Shown here: piece after piece, positions 45,431 to 55,234 of the stretch
Numbering within the stretch: the first letter of the stretch is position 1
How the letters are laid out: each line of letters begins with the position of its first letter
Assembly (NCBI RefSeq): GCF_900111735.1
Contig: NZ_FOHW01000004.1
Location: forward strand, 141,063-205,062
Origin: Pseudomonas graminis
GTDB lineage: Bacteria > Pseudomonadota > Gammaproteobacteria > Pseudomonadales > Pseudomonadaceae
Reading direction: 5' to 3'
DNA: 64,000 bases
Notes under the pieces: model-generated
What the model was told of the DNA's origin: nothing
The model's database searches: none
What the model saw: the letters and a program-made list of their open reading frames with translations, nothing else
Program-made: the position numbers and the translations under genes

Positions 45431-46477
45431 ATGCGGGACGATGCACAAGGACTTGAATCACTGCTGGCGGATTTCGCCCACCGTGACAATCCCCGCGTGC
45501 CGGACGCTCCCTTGCGTCACGCCATGCAGCGCTGCCTCCACAGCGGACTCGATCAACTGCCGTTGCCCGGCAGCGGTCGCACACTCGAGCGCTGGCGCCA
45601 GTTGTCAACGGTGGCCGGCATTGATCTGGCGCTGCTCAAACTCTACGAAGGCCATACCGACGCCCTCGCCATTTTGTATGAACTAAGGCCGCAGGAGCTC
45701 GGTGCCTCGCCCTTCGAAACGCCCGGCATCTGGGGCGTATGGGCCGCTGAGCCGCCCGATGCCAGGGTCGGCGTCAGTCAACGCCACGGCGACAAGGTTC
45801 GCCTGAACGGCCGCAAGGCCTGGTGCTCCGGCGCACAGCAACTTGATTACGCCCTGCTCACCGCCTGGGCCAGCGATGACGCGCCGCAACTGGTCGCCGT
45901 GGACCTGAAGCAGCCGGGCGTACGTTTCAGCAGCGAGACCTGGCAGGCCGTAGGCATGGCGGGGACCGCCAGCGGTGACGTGCACTTCGATGGCGCTGTC
46001 GGCATTTGCGTGGGCAACAGCGGGGACTATTTAACCCGGCCTGGATTCTGGCAAGGCGGCGCCGGCATCGCCGCCGCCTGGTACGGCGCGGCAGCGGCGC
46101 TGGCAAAAAGCTTGCGCACGCACCGACATCACGGACGGCCGGAACCCCACGCCGACGCTCATCTGGGCAGCGCGGATGCCGCGCTGTGCGGCGCGGCGGC
46201 TGCCTTGCGCGAGTGCGCCTCATGGATCGACGCGCATCCCCGGGACGACGCGAGCCTGCCGGTCCAGCGCTTACGTGCACAGGTCGAAATGGCGGTTGAG
46301 CAGGTGTGCCGGCATGTCGGCCGGGCGCTGGGCGCGACGCCTTTCTGCCGTGATCCGCACTTTGCGCGGCTGGCCGCCGACCTGCAGGTGTTTATCCGAC
46401 AAAGCCATGCTGAACGCGACCTGGCGCATCTGGGCCAGCGAATCGCTACGGGCGAAACCGAGGATTGGTCACTATGA
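45431..46477 (+). CDS. Acyl-CoA dehydrogenase-like flavoprotein
   Basis: The 348-residue protein has acyl-CoA dehydrogenase features, including a middle beta domain (GIWGVWAAEPP, VRLNGRKAWCSGAQQLDYALLTA, WQAVGMAGTASGDVHFD) and a C-terminal helical domain (RLRAQVEMAVEQVCRHVGRALGATPFCRD). It is slightly shorter than catabolic enzymes (about 380), and the usual catalytic Glu is not evident at its normal place. It overlaps the PIG-L gene by four bases, and this operon has no beta-oxidation partner. A biosynthetic redox role is more likely than fatty-acid breakdown. Confidence 0.82.
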   Translation: MRDDAQGLESLLADFAHRDNPRVPDAPLRHAMQRCLHSGLDQLPLPGSGRTLERWRQLSTVAGIDLALLKLYEGHTDALAILYELRPQELGASPFETPGIWGVWAAEPPDARVGVSQRHGDKVRLNGRKAWCSGAQQLDYALLTAWASDDAPQLVAVDLKQPGVRFSSETWQAVGMAGTASGDVHFDGAVGICVGNSGDYLTRPGFWQGGAGIAAAWYGAAAALAKSLRTHRHHGRPEPHADAHLGSADAALCGAAAALRECASWIDAHPRDDASLPVQRLRAQVEMAVEQVCRHVGRALGATPFCRDPHFARLAADLQVFIRQSHAERDLAHLGQRIATGETEDWSL

Positions 46478-47235
46478 ACGAATCACAGCCATTCGGCGTA
46501 ACCGGAACCCCGTTAAGCGCCTGGCAGAACAGTGTGGCGTTGCGCGGCGTGCGCCCGATCACCCTTGAAGAACTCGTCCCTCCCGGCGCGCGTCTGATCG
46601 TCCTTGCCCCCCACCCCGACGATGAAGTGCTGACCTGCGGCGGCCTGCTCGCGGCGATGGCCCAGCGGCAGAATGATGTGCAGCTGGTTGCGGTCACCGA
46701 CGGCGAAGGCAGTCATCCGCAATCACCGCTGTGGCCACTACAGCGCCTGCGCACGGAGCGGCGCCGGGAAAGCCAGCAAGCCGTCGCGCACCTGGGCCTG
46801 GACGTGTCGAGGTTGTCCTGGCAACGGCTAGGCATGGGCGATGGCCAGGTCGCCGAGCATGCCGAGTCATTGATTGCGCTGCTCAGCGAAGACCTGCGCC
46901 CCTCGGATGTGTTGTTGACCACCTGGCGCCACGACGGCCACTGCGACCACGAAGCCGTCGGCCACTGCGCTGCCCAGGCCGTGGCCAACAGCGGCGCGAC
47001 CCTGGTGGAAATTCCGGTGTGGGCCTGGCATTGGGCGGAACCGAACGACCCGCGACTCCCCTGGGAACAGGCCCGCAAATTCTGGCTCAGCGAGGAGCAA
47101 CTGCGGCGCAAGCGCGAGGCCATCGGTGCCCACTTGAGTCAGCTGGAAAACGACCCGAGCACCGGCGCTCCTGCGGTGCTGACCCCCCAGACGCTGGAGC
47201 GTCTGCTGCAACCCTTCGAACTGGTGTTTCTGTGA
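46474..47235 (+). CDS. PIG-L/LmbE family deacetylase
   Basis: The 253-residue protein carries the zinc-binding motif LIVLAPHPDDEVLTCGGLLAA near residue 43-63 and the second metal site HDGHCDHEAVGHCA near 150, as in N-acetylglucosaminyl deacetylases such as MshB and PIG-L. It would remove an acetyl group from an amino sugar or related conjugate. The ATG lies in the stop codon of the upstream gene and its own stop overlaps the next gene's GTG, so three genes are translated together. Confidence 0.92.
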   Translation: MNESQPFGVTGTPLSAWQNSVALRGVRPITLEELVPPGARLIVLAPHPDDEVLTCGGLLAAMAQRQNDVQLVAVTDGEGSHPQSPLWPLQRLRTERRRESQQAVAHLGLDVSRLSWQRLGMGDGQVAEHAESLIALLSEDLRPSDVLLTTWRHDGHCDHEAVGHCAAQAVANSGATLVEIPVWAWHWAEPNDPRLPWEQARKFWLSEEQLRRKREAIGAHLSQLENDPSTGAPAVLTPQTLERLLQPFELVFL

Positions 47236-47831
47236 GCATTACCGGTGAGTATTTCGACGAGCTGTTCGCCAGCAGCGACGACCCATGGGCCTTTCGCACG
47301 CGCTGGTACGAACACCGCAAGCGCGACCTGACCCTCGCCGCTCTGCCGCGTCAGCGCTATGAGCGCATCTTCGAGCCGGGCTGCGCCAATGGCGAGCTGA
47401 GCCTGCGCCTGGCCGAACGTTGCGACGCGCTGCTGTGCATGGACCTTAGCCCCCGGGCCGTCACCCTGGCCCGCGACCGCTTGAGCGGACATCCACATGT
47501 TCAGGTGCTCGAAGGCTGTCTGCCCCAGGACTGGCCGGCGGGGGAATTCGATCTGGTGGTCATCAGCGAATGGGCTTATTACCTGACCCCGGATGCCTTT
47601 GGCGAGATCATCGAGCGCATTCGCGAAAGCCTGACGCCGGATGGCGCAGTACTGGCTTGCCACTGGCTGCACCCTATCGAAGGCTGCCCGATGGAAGGCC
47701 ACGAAGTGCATCAGATCCTGGCGCGGCACCTGGCCATGGAACGCACGCTGCATCACGCCGAACGGGATTTCCTCCTGGAAATGTGGAGCAAGGACTCGTG
47801 CGGGATTGACCTCAACGAGGCTGTTCGCTGA
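47232..47831 (+). CDS. SAM-dependent methyltransferase (NodS-like)
   Basis: The 199-residue protein begins at a GTG that overlaps the PIG-L stop (GTGA), reading VSITGEYFDELFASSDDPWAF. The SAM motif IFEPGCANGELSLRLAER is near residue 47, with LCMDLSPRAVTLARDRL and DLVVISEWAYYL after it. The start YFDELF...DPW..R..WYE..K and overall length are those of NodS-type N-methyltransferases, which act on amino-sugar conjugates after deacetylation. This fits directly with the preceding PIG-L deacetylase. The natural substrate is unknown. Confidence 0.88.
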   Translation: MSITGEYFDELFASSDDPWAFRTRWYEHRKRDLTLAALPRQRYERIFEPGCANGELSLRLAERCDALLCMDLSPRAVTLARDRLSGHPHVQVLEGCLPQDWPAGEFDLVVISEWAYYLTPDAFGEIIERIRESLTPDGAVLACHWLHPIEGCPMEGHEVHQILARHLAMERTLHHAERDFLLEMWSKDSCGIDLNEAVR

Positions 47832-47840
47832 TCTTTCGTA

Positions 47841-48572
47841 TCAGACCAGTCGCGGACCGATAAAGGCCTGCGCGCCCGACTCGCCCAGCAGTCCGTTCAC
47901 GAAGAGGCGCGCCTGCCGGGTCAACTGATCGATGTGGCGATCGCGCTGTTTCTCCGCATCGGTCATCGCGCGCTTGCCGTGCTGCTTCAACAAATAGCTA
48001 TGAATCTGCCGCACTTCCAGCGAGTTGTAGATCGGTGCGATGTCCAGCACGGCCAACAAGCCATCGGTCTGCTGCTCGCGGGTGTTCATCAGCACCTGCG
48101 GCCCGCGCGCGCCCAGTACCCGAAAACCCAGCGCCTCGAACACCGCAACCCTGGAGACGAAGCACGCCAGTTCGGCATGGGGATAGCGTTCGGTCATTTT
48201 CACCAGCATGGCCCGCGCCACACCCTCACGACGACGCGCCGCTTGCACCGCCATGTACGCCACGGCGCACGCCTGCGGGTCGTGCTGAACCGGCAGGTAG
48301 AGCAAAAAGCCGATGACAACCGACGGATCCTCGGCGTCCAGCGCCACGATCAATTCCACCGCAATCCCACGCGAGCCGTCCATCGCCTGCACGTACTGAT
48401 GCACTTCATGGCCGACGCCGTATTGGTACAGCGGGTACAACGGATTGCTAGGGGCGATGGCGACCATGCTGAGCTCGGTGACGTAGTCGATCACCATTTG
48501 CATGATCTGGCTCTTGATCGATTCCGGTGGCGTGGCGTCGAGGCGCATGACGGTAAACGTGGGGCTGGGCAT
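47841..48572 (-). CDS. GNAT-family acetyltransferase
   Basis: The 243-residue protein has a central GNAT motif A, AVAYMAVQAARRREGVARAML (about residues 105-125), and a motif B-like AVFEALGFRVLG near 148. A C-terminal helical extension (residues 190-240, rich in Lys, Arg and Gln) goes beyond the usual domain. It converges on the methyltransferase gene with only nine bases between stops, so it is not part of that operon. AGGATC precedes the start at 48572. Substrate unknown. Confidence 0.8.
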   Translation of the reverse strand: MPSPTFTVMRLDATPPESIKSQIMQMVIDYVTELSMVAIAPSNPLYPLYQYGVGHEVHQYVQAMDGSRGIAVELIVALDAEDPSVVIGFLLYLPVQHDPQACAVAYMAVQAARRREGVARAMLVKMTERYPHAELACFVSRVAVFEALGFRVLGARGPQVLMNTREQQTDGLLAVLDIAPIYNSLEVRQIHSYLLKQHGKRAMTDAEKQRDRHIDQLTRQARLFVNGLLGESGAQAFIGPRLV

Positions 48573-48654
48573 TGTGATCCTGAATACGGGGTCGGGCAGT
48601 GGGTTCGAGCCGTGCATGATACCTGCGCACTGACTCAATTATCGAACCCCGCCG

Positions 48655-49125
48655 CTACTGCGCAGCCCAGTGGGAAAGTTTGCGCTGGACATCATCGGCG
48701 CCTCCCTGGCACTCGCTGGCGGAGAGACCTGGCGCGCCGCGTTCCAGCGTGGTAACGGGCCTGCCTGGAGGCGAGTAGATAGTGATCTGCTGCGCACCCG
48801 CCGGCTGAAATTCAATGCGGGTGCCGTCTTCCAGATACAACGCCTCGTCGGCATATTTTCCGTCCATCGCCCGGTAATAAGGCGGAGCGCTCAGGCACGT
48901 GCGCAGGTCGCCGTCCTCGAAGATTTCCACGAAAAAAGTGCCGCCGGCATGGGGACCGACCCAAAGGCCGGTGAGTTTGTCTGGCGGTGAAGATGCGCTG
49001 ACTGAGGTGTAATCGACCAGTGAGGCACCGGTCGTGGCCTTGGTCGTGCACCCGGATACACACACTAAAACCGTCGCTGTGATCAGCAACGTCGTGGCTC
49101 GCGTCCTGCTTAACCGTTTGTCCAT
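48655..49125 (-). CDS. Lipoprotein of unknown function
   Basis: The 156-residue protein has a signal peptide with lipobox VCVSGC (Cys near residue 26) and a mature domain with strand-like blocks (LTGLWVGPHAGGTFFVEIFEDG, KYADEALYLEDGTRIEF, QQITIYSPP). It contains two Cys (RTCLSAPPYY and SASECQGG) that could pair. I recall a similar G-W-x-G-P pattern in a small lipoprotein family, but without a known role. Confidence 0.78.
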   Translation of the reverse strand: MDKRLSRTRATTLLITATVLVCVSGCTTKATTGASLVDYTSVSASSPPDKLTGLWVGPHAGGTFFVEIFEDGDLRTCLSAPPYYRAMDGKYADEALYLEDGTRIEFQPAGAQQITIYSPPGRPVTTLERGAPGLSASECQGGADDVQRKLSHWAAQ

Positions 49126-49532
49126 AGAGAACTTACACTTCCCGCGCTTGATTAGAGGGCAGGCCAGATGGAATCCATGGAATCCCTCTCGTACGCCTGC
49201 TGTAAGTTGAGTGGGCTGTTTACGACTCTAGTCTGCACCCATCCCCCCCGCAACTTTGAGCGATGGGATGCATGGCAGCGGGCATTACCTCCCCGCTCTT
49301 AACCGCCCTTTGACCGGCCTTTTAAGCCCTCTCTTCGAGCACCGAACTCGCGCAACGCATCAGCATTTGCCATCTGAATGCCTTTGCCCCGGGATCAGAT
49401 CGTAAACACGGCCTATGCTTTGAAGAGCGGGTGGTCAGTGATGCCGAAAAATTTCATCTAAACCGCATGTCCGGGAGTTGAACCCCATATACGGCGCACA
49501 GTCCATGCACTACATCCCAAGGGGGAACATCG
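49126..49532. other. Region upstream of gcd
   Basis: About 400 gene-free bases carrying the promoters of gcd (rightward) and the lipoprotein (leftward). The ribosome site AAGGGGGAAC for gcd is at 49519-49528. I do not see a clear promoter or operator. Confidence 0.4.
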
Positions 49533-51935
49533 ATGAATGACTTATCAAAAGCTTCAGGGCTGAGGCGTTTTACTTCCATCATTGCAGGCATCTTTGCCCT
49601 GTTTCTGGTGGTAGGCGGTATCTGGCTGCTTACATTGGGCGGCTCTTTTTATTATCTGTTCATGGGCGCTGCGCTGCTGGTGTTCGCCGTTCTTTTGTGG
49701 CGACGTTCCGCGGCATCGCTCTGGCTTTACGGCGCGCTGATGCTGATCACCGTGGTCTGGGGCCTTTGGGAAGCAGGCACGGACTTCTGGGCCCTGGTGC
49801 CGCGTTTCGACATCCTTGGGGTGTTGGGTCTGTGGTTGCTGATACCGGGCGTCACCCGTGACATTCCGGAGCGTCTGAAGCCGGGCAAAACCTTTTTATC
49901 CGCAACATTGGCGCTGGCGATCGTGGTGATGGTGTATGCCATCTTCAACGACCCGCAGGAAATCAACGGCAGCATGGCGACGGCGCAACCCGCGCAGCAC
50001 CAGCCTGTCGAAGGCATCGCCAACGGCGACTGGCCTGCTTATGGCCGCACCCAGTCGGGCACGCGCTATTCGCCGCTGACCCAGATCAACGAAGGCAATG
50101 TCAAAGACCTGCAGGTGGCCTGGACCTTCAACAGCGGTGAATCGAAAACCGCCAATGACTCCGGTGAAACCACCAACGAACTGACGCCGATCAAGGTTGG
50201 CGACAACATGTACATCTGCACCACCCACCAGATCCTGGTGGCGCTGGACCCGGCCACCGGCAAAGAGAAGTGGAGATTCGATCCCAAGCTCAAATCCGAT
50301 CCGTCCTTCCAGCACTTGACCTGCCGTGGCGTTGCTTACTTCGATCAGGCGGACACTACGCAGTTTGCGAAAAGCCTGGAAGGCACCCAGCCGGTCGCCA
50401 CCAGTTGCCCGCGCAAGGTGTTCCTGCCGGTCAACGACGGCCGTCTGTTCGCCATCAACGCTGACACCGGCGCACCGTGCGCCGACTTCGCCAAAAACGG
50501 CGAGCTGGACCTTCTGCACCTGCAGCCCTACCCGTATCCGGGCGGCCTCGAACCCACCTCCCCGCCTGTCGTGACCGGCACCACCGTGATCATCGGCGGT
50601 TCGGTAACCGACAACCTGTCGGTGCATGAGCCATCCGGTGCGATCCGTGGCTACGACGTCAACACCGGCGCGCTGAAGTGGATCTTCGACACTGGCGCGG
50701 AAGACCCGAACGCGATTCCGGGCGACGGCAAGACTCTGGTCAATAACTCGCCGAACGCTTGGGCGCCGCTGGCGTATGACGCCAAGACCGATGTGGTCTA
50801 CGTGCCAACCGGCAACCCGACGCCCGACATCTGGGGCGGCAACCGCACCCCGGTCATGGAGCGTTACGCCAGCTCGATCGTCGCCATGAACGGTTCCACC
50901 GGCAAACTGGTGTGGAGCTTCCAGACCACCCACCACGACTTGTGGGACATGGACGTACCCGCTCAGCCTACCCTGGCTGACGTCAAAACCGGCAGCGGCG
51001 AGGCGGTCCCTGCGGTGTACGTGCCGACCAAGGCCGGCAACCTGTTCGTGCTCGACCGTCGCGACGGCAAGCCAATCGTGCCGGTCCATGAAATGCCGGT
51101 GCCTGCAGGTGAAGCGGCGCCAGGGGATCGGGTCAGCCCGACCCAACCGCGCTCGGACTTGAATCTGACGTCGATCCAGACGCTGTCCGACAAGGAAATG
51201 TGGGGCGCGACCATGTTCGACCAACTGGTCTGCCGTGTGATCTTCAAGCAGCTGTCCTACAACGGCCAGTACACGCCGCCGTCCGAGCAAGGGACGCTGG
51301 TGTTCCCGGGCAACCTGGGCGTCTTTGAATGGGGTGGCATCTCGGTGAACGCCGACCGTCAGGTCGCGCTGATGAACCCGATGGCCCTGCCGTTCGTGTC
51401 CAAGCTGATCCCCCGTGGCCCGAACAACCCGCTGTGGCCTAAAGAAGGTGCCACCGGGACCGGTACCGAAATGGGCATTCAGCCACAGTACGGCGTGCCT
51501 TACGGTGTGGAAATCAACGCCTTCCTGTCGCCACTGGGCCTGCCGTGCAAAGAGCCGGCGTGGGGTTATGTTGCCGGCGTCGACATGAAGACCCATGACG
51601 TGGTCTGGCGCAAACGCATCGGCACCATCCGCGACAGCCTGAAAGGCATCCAGCTGCCGCCGCTGAAAATCGGTGTGCCGATGCTCGGTGGTCCGATCTC
51701 CACGGCCGGCAACCTGATGTTCATCGCCGGCACCCAGGACAACTACCTGCGCGCCTACAACGTCACCAATGGCGATCTGCTCTGGGAAGCGCGCTTGCCA
51801 GCAGGCGGTCAAGCCACACCGATGACCTATGAAAGCAATGGCAAGCAGTACCTTGTGATCATGGCCGGCGGGCATGGCTCGTTTGGTACCAAGATGGGCG
51901 ACTCGTTGATCGCCTACGCTCTGCCGTCGAAGTAA
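49533..51935 (+). CDS. gcd: Membrane-bound PQQ-dependent glucose dehydrogenase
   Basis: The 800-residue protein has five N-terminal membrane helices (within residues 15-140) and a large periplasmic eight-bladed propeller. The propeller opens with NGDWPAYGRTQSGTRYSPLTQIN, and has NDGRLFAINADTGAPCADF, YVPTGNPTPDIWGGNRT, FQTTHHDLWDMDVPAQPTL, and the quinone/PQQ-site region GATMFDQLVCRVIFKQLSY. It oxidises glucose to gluconolactone in the periplasm and passes electrons to ubiquinone. It stands alone and ends in a strong terminator. Confidence 0.97.
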   Translation: MNDLSKASGLRRFTSIIAGIFALFLVVGGIWLLTLGGSFYYLFMGAALLVFAVLLWRRSAASLWLYGALMLITVVWGLWEAGTDFWALVPRFDILGVLGLWLLIPGVTRDIPERLKPGKTFLSATLALAIVVMVYAIFNDPQEINGSMATAQPAQHQPVEGIANGDWPAYGRTQSGTRYSPLTQINEGNVKDLQVAWTFNSGESKTANDSGETTNELTPIKVGDNMYICTTHQILVALDPATGKEKWRFDPKLKSDPSFQHLTCRGVAYFDQADTTQFAKSLEGTQPVATSCPRKVFLPVNDGRLFAINADTGAPCADFAKNGELDLLHLQPYPYPGGLEPTSPPVVTGTTVIIGGSVTDNLSVHEPSGAIRGYDVNTGALKWIFDTGAEDPNAIPGDGKTLVNNSPNAWAPLAYDAKTDVVYVPTGNPTPDIWGGNRTPVMERYASSIVAMNGSTGKLVWSFQTTHHDLWDMDVPAQPTLADVKTGSGEAVPAVYVPTKAGNLFVLDRRDGKPIVPVHEMPVPAGEAAPGDRVSPTQPRSDLNLTSIQTLSDKEMWGATMFDQLVCRVIFKQLSYNGQYTPPSEQGTLVFPGNLGVFEWGGISVNADRQVALMNPMALPFVSKLIPRGPNNPLWPKEGATGTGTEMGIQPQYGVPYGVEINAFLSPLGLPCKEPAWGYVAGVDMKTHDVVWRKRIGTIRDSLKGIQLPPLKIGVPMLGGPISTAGNLMFIAGTQDNYLRAYNVTNGDLLWEARLPAGGQATPMTYESNGKQYLVIMAGGHGSFGTKMGDSLIAYALPSK

Positions 51936-51949
51936 TCAGCGGCTGAGGG

Positions 51950-51985
51950 ACAACAAAAAGCCCGAGTGATCGGGCTTTTTGTTGT
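51950..51985. terminator. Bidirectional terminator between gcd and the chemoreceptor gene
   Basis: A perfect 16-bp stem, ACAACAAAAAGCCCGA-gtga-TCGGGCTTTTTGTTGT, with A and T tracts in both directions. It lies between two converging genes. Confidence 0.95.
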
Positions 51986-52035
51986 CTGCAATTCAAGCAT
52001 CGCGCTGGTCGATGCGATGTAAACGGACGCTTGCG

Positions 52036-53652
52036 TCAAAGCCGGAAGCGATCCACCGATTGGGAGAGCTGGCCTGCGAGCACTGCCAGCTGATCGGTGG
52101 TACTGGCCGTCTGGCCAATCACTTGGCTATTACCGGCCGACATGCTGGCGATCATCTCCACTTGATGGGCAATCTCGTTGCTGGCCAGACTTTGTTCGCC
52201 AATAGTCCGGGTAATGTCATTGACCAACTGAGTGGTGCCCAGCGTTGCCTCAAGGATTTCGCCTATGGCCTGCTCCACTTCAGCAGTCACAGCCATACCC
52301 TTATCGACCTGAGCAACACCCGCTTCCATGCTCATCACGGCGTCACGAGTGCTTTGCTGGATACGTGCCACCATGGTGGCAATTTCCTGGGTAGAGGCGC
52401 TGGTGCGTCCCGCCAGACTGCGCACTTCATCGGCAACCACCGCAAAACCTCGCCCCTGCTCACCGGCTCGGGCCGCTTCAATGGCGGCGTTCAGCGCCAA
52501 CAGATTGGTCTGGTCGGCAATGCCCTTGATCACCTGGATAATGTTGAAGATGCCTTCGGACTCTTTATCCAGCAGACGAATCACTTGCGCCGACTGCTGA
52601 GACGATCGGGCGATGCCATCCATGTCGCTGACCACCTGATGAATGACGCGGCCGCCATTCTTGGCCAGGGTTTCAGCCTGATTGGCCATGGCCAGCGCCT
52701 GCTCCGCATGCCGCGTAATCTCCTCGATGCTCGCGGTCATTTCGCTGGTGGCCGCTGACATCGTGCCGGCTGCGGCACTCTGCTGCAGACTGCTGCCGGC
52801 GACCTCATGACAGCTACCCGCCAACTGCTGGCTGATCGTGCTCACGCCCTGAGCATTGTTACGCACCGCCTCAATCATGCCGCGCAAGTCTCGCTGCATG
52901 GCGGCCAGGCTACGAATCAGCACGCTGGCTTCATCACGATTAACGGGTTCAGCGATAGGTTCGCTCAAGTTGCCATGGGCAATGCTGTCGGCGATCCGTC
53001 GCGCATTCTGCAAGGGTGTCATGATGCTTCGCATCACCCAGAAGCCCTGCGCTGTCAGTAGCAGCATACTGATCACCAGCACCACCCCCAGGGCGAAGTT
53101 GGCATTGCGGGTCGCGGTACGTGTGCTTTCGCCACTGGCCTTGGAATTGCTCTCGATCAGCTCGCTCAAACTGGACATTTCACCTTCCAGCCGGGTGAAG
53201 GCGCTGCTGAACTGTGCCAGCTCCTGCTGTGCCCGTTCAGGACTGTTGAGTGCCAGATCGACAATTCGCTCGCCTGCGACAATATAGGCGTCCAGACCGG
53301 GCTTGATTTTCTCCAACGCTGACGTGAGGCTTTGGCTGAGGGGCAGTGCGAGGTTATCGGCGAGGACCTTGCGAAAATGTGCAGCATGCTCGGCCAGACC
53401 CGCCACGACCTGATCTCGGTCGGTATCACTTTTACCTATGCCGACCAGCATCGCCAACAGCACGTCAGCACGCAGCGCATCGTGCATCATGTCGGCTTCC
53501 AGATGATTGCTCAGGGCAATCATGCTGACCTCACTGTCGATCATCGCGGCTTCCGTTCGCGCATTGCTCAAATAACTGACCAGACTGATTATCAGGACCG
53601 CGAGCACGCTGGTGCCAGTCAATAGCAAAAGACGTAGTTTTATCGACATCAT
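52036..53652 (-). CDS. Methyl-accepting chemotaxis protein
   Basis: The 538-residue receptor has a first membrane helix (about 7-28), a helical periplasmic ligand domain of the four-helix-bundle type (about 30-185), a second membrane helix (about 186-208), a HAMP domain (about 209-262), and a signalling coiled coil. The signalling tip is [21 protein letters not shown], followed by [18 protein letters not shown]. It would report to CheA/CheW. It has no C-terminal CheR pentapeptide. The ligand is unknown. ATG codons at 53652 and 53649 are both possible; GAGG fits either. Confidence 0.93.
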   Translation of the reverse strand: MMSIKLRLLLLTGTSVLAVLIISLVSYLSNARTEAAMIDSEVSMIALSNHLEADMMHDALRADVLLAMLVGIGKSDTDRDQVVAGLAEHAAHFRKVLADNLALPLSQSLTSALEKIKPGLDAYIVAGERIVDLALNSPERAQQELAQFSSAFTRLEGEMSSLSELIESNSKASGESTRTATRNANFALGVVLVISMLLLTAQGFWVMRSIMTPLQNARRIADSIAHGNLSEPIAEPVNRDEASVLIRSLAAMQRDLRGMIEAVRNNAQGVSTISQQLAGSCHEVAGSSLQQSAAAGTMSAATSEMTASIEEITRHAEQALAMANQAETLAKNGGRVIHQVVSDMDGIARSSQQSAQVIRLLDKESEGIFNIIQVIKGIADQTNLLALNAAIEAARAGEQGRGFAVVADEVRSLAGRTSASTQEIATMVARIQQSTRDAVMSMEAGVAQVDKGMAVTAEVEQAIGEILEATLGTTQLVNDITRTIGEQSLASNEIAHQVEMIASMSAGNSQVIGQTASTTDQLAVLAGQLSQSVDRFRL

Positions 53653-53965
53653 CAGGCCTCAGGTCATCGATGGAAAAATTGCCGCCATGCAAATCTTATC
53701 GGCGCTTACCAACGGTTATTTAAGACCAATTATTGATTGACCCACTGACATGACGGCTTATTTCTCCACCGATAAATAGAGAGGGGCGAGAAAGGCAAGA
53801 TAGTTGTGTCGCGAGGGGCGTGGACGGCGCGGCGCGGAGGGACGCGGGCCTTACTGACAGTCAACCGCGGGTGCCCACTTAATGTTAAGTGAACACCACG
53901 GCCGGGATTGCTGGATTGGGAATGATGGGGTCAGCCGGTGATATTCGAACCGACCTCCCGGGTCT
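53653..53965. other. Gene-free region with a short palindrome
   Basis: About 310 bases upstream of the chemoreceptor gene, whose promoter should be here. The perfect palindrome CACTTAA-tg-TTAAGTG at 53876-53891 is the only structured element that I see. Confidence 0.45.
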
Positions 53966-54214
53966 TTATTCGGTATGGATCACACCCGTCATCGCCGTGA
54001 AACGGCTCTGCGGGTTCTTGAGCTTGTCGAGCACTTCATCGGGCGTGGACTCGCGGAACACCACCATGTGCCCCACCTCCTCGCCACCCTCGGTGACGCG
54101 CTCGATGTCGTTGATCATCCAGGTTTTCAGCTCTTCCACGCTGATGCCCAGTTGCTCGGCGACCTGACCGTGGAAGCGCTCTGCGTCGTATTGATTGAAT
54201 TCGTCGTTGTTCAT
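53966..54214 (-). CDS. Small hypothetical protein, 82 residues
   Basis: An acidic protein starting MNNDEFNQYDAERFHGQVAEQ, with a first half of two predicted helices (ISVEELKTWMINDIERVT) and a Glu-rich loop (EGGEEVGH). An excellent AGGAGG site precedes the ATG. No signal, membrane segment or known motif is seen. It may be a regulator-like or inhibitor-like small protein, but nothing in the context supports a function. Confidence 0.65.
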   Translation of the reverse strand: MNNDEFNQYDAERFHGQVAEQLGISVEELKTWMINDIERVTEGGEEVGHMVVFRESTPDEVLDKLKNPQSRFTAMTGVIHTE

Positions 54215-54317
54215 GGCCTTGGCCTCCTTTAGCGGGTGTAAGTCTGAGGCCCCACCAGGCCGGCACAGTTCAGTCGGTTATGACCCACGGCGCCCAACGA
54301 CAGGATCAACAAGTTCG

Positions 54318-55133
54318 TTAGCGCGAGCGTGGCCCGGCCATCCAGGGGCTGTATTCGAACGCAACCGCGCCTCTGGACACGCCGGTTTCATCCACGGAGA
54401 AACCCGGCATCTGCGCAAGGTCCAGGTGCTTGCATTGCTCGGTCAGTCGGCTTTGCAAGACGTTGTCGTATTTGAAGGCCTCCGGACGTTCGCGGTGGCG
54501 TTCTAGGTTAACGACGCATTCCTCAACCTTGCCCTGCCTGTTCGCCAGATACTCGAAAGTGACCACGCCAATGCTGTTCGGCGGCGCTTTCAGCAGGGTC
54601 CGCTCGGCGAAATAGCGGCTCTGTGTGTATTGCTGATAACGGGGCTGCATGGACAAGCGCAAGATGTCGTTCATCGGCAGGTAGATCAAAGGGGCGACGA
54701 TTTCGACGTTGCCGTCTTTGTTTAACCGATCTGCGGGTACGACCGGGAACACCGCGCTCCAGCACACTTTTTTTGAAAGTTCGGCAAGCGGTGCATTGGC
54801 TGTCGCAAGGCCCATGGCCTGGGTTTCGCAGCTGAATACCTCATTGTTGCGATCGATCTTGATGCGCAGGCGGACTTCACCCGTCAGGTCTTCGCTGTTG
54901 GCCTCAAGCGCTCTGTTTCCGAGAATGGACTGAAAACGTGCAACGAAGGCGTTGAATTGCTGCCTTTTGACGTCTTCCGGGCTCAGGACCGCTGGGGCAG
55001 AGGCAGGAGACGCCACCTGCCGGGACTCACAGGCCATCAGAGCACAGGCCATACCGATGATTGCGGTCAAGCGGAGCCAGGGAGAAATTGGGCGAATCAG
55101 TGACAGGCGTGACAGAGGGACAGCAGGCGACAT
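54318..55133 (-). CDS. Putative lipoprotein with a TonB-C-like repeat region, function unknown
   Basis: The 271-residue protein has a basic N-terminus, a hydrophobic segment (LTAIIGMACALMAC) with a lipobox-like LMAC (Cys near residue 35), then a domain with two similar strand-helix units. One is VRLRIKIDRNNEVFSCETQAMGLATANAPLAEL and the other VVTFEYLANRQGKVEECVVNLE, like TonB C-terminal folds. AAGG six bases upstream favours the start at 55133. The frame extends to 55292 through a REP element, which is non-coding. The role is unknown. Confidence 0.65.
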   Translation of the reverse strand: MSPAVPLSRLSLIRPISPWLRLTAIIGMACALMACESRQVASPASAPAVLSPEDVKRQQFNAFVARFQSILGNRALEANSEDLTGEVRLRIKIDRNNEVFSCETQAMGLATANAPLAELSKKVCWSAVFPVVPADRLNKDGNVEIVAPLIYLPMNDILRLSMQPRYQQYTQSRYFAERTLLKAPPNSIGVVTFEYLANRQGKVEECVVNLERHRERPEAFKYDNVLQSRLTEQCKHLDLAQMPGFSVDETGVSRGAVAFEYSPWMAGPRSR

Positions 55134-55234
55134 GATCATCCTTGAACGACAGGGAATAAAGCGCGCGAAGATACCGCCGCTGAAGGCAGTGCGTCTACGC
55201 CAAGTCTCGCCTCGGATGGTGTATGAACTGACCC

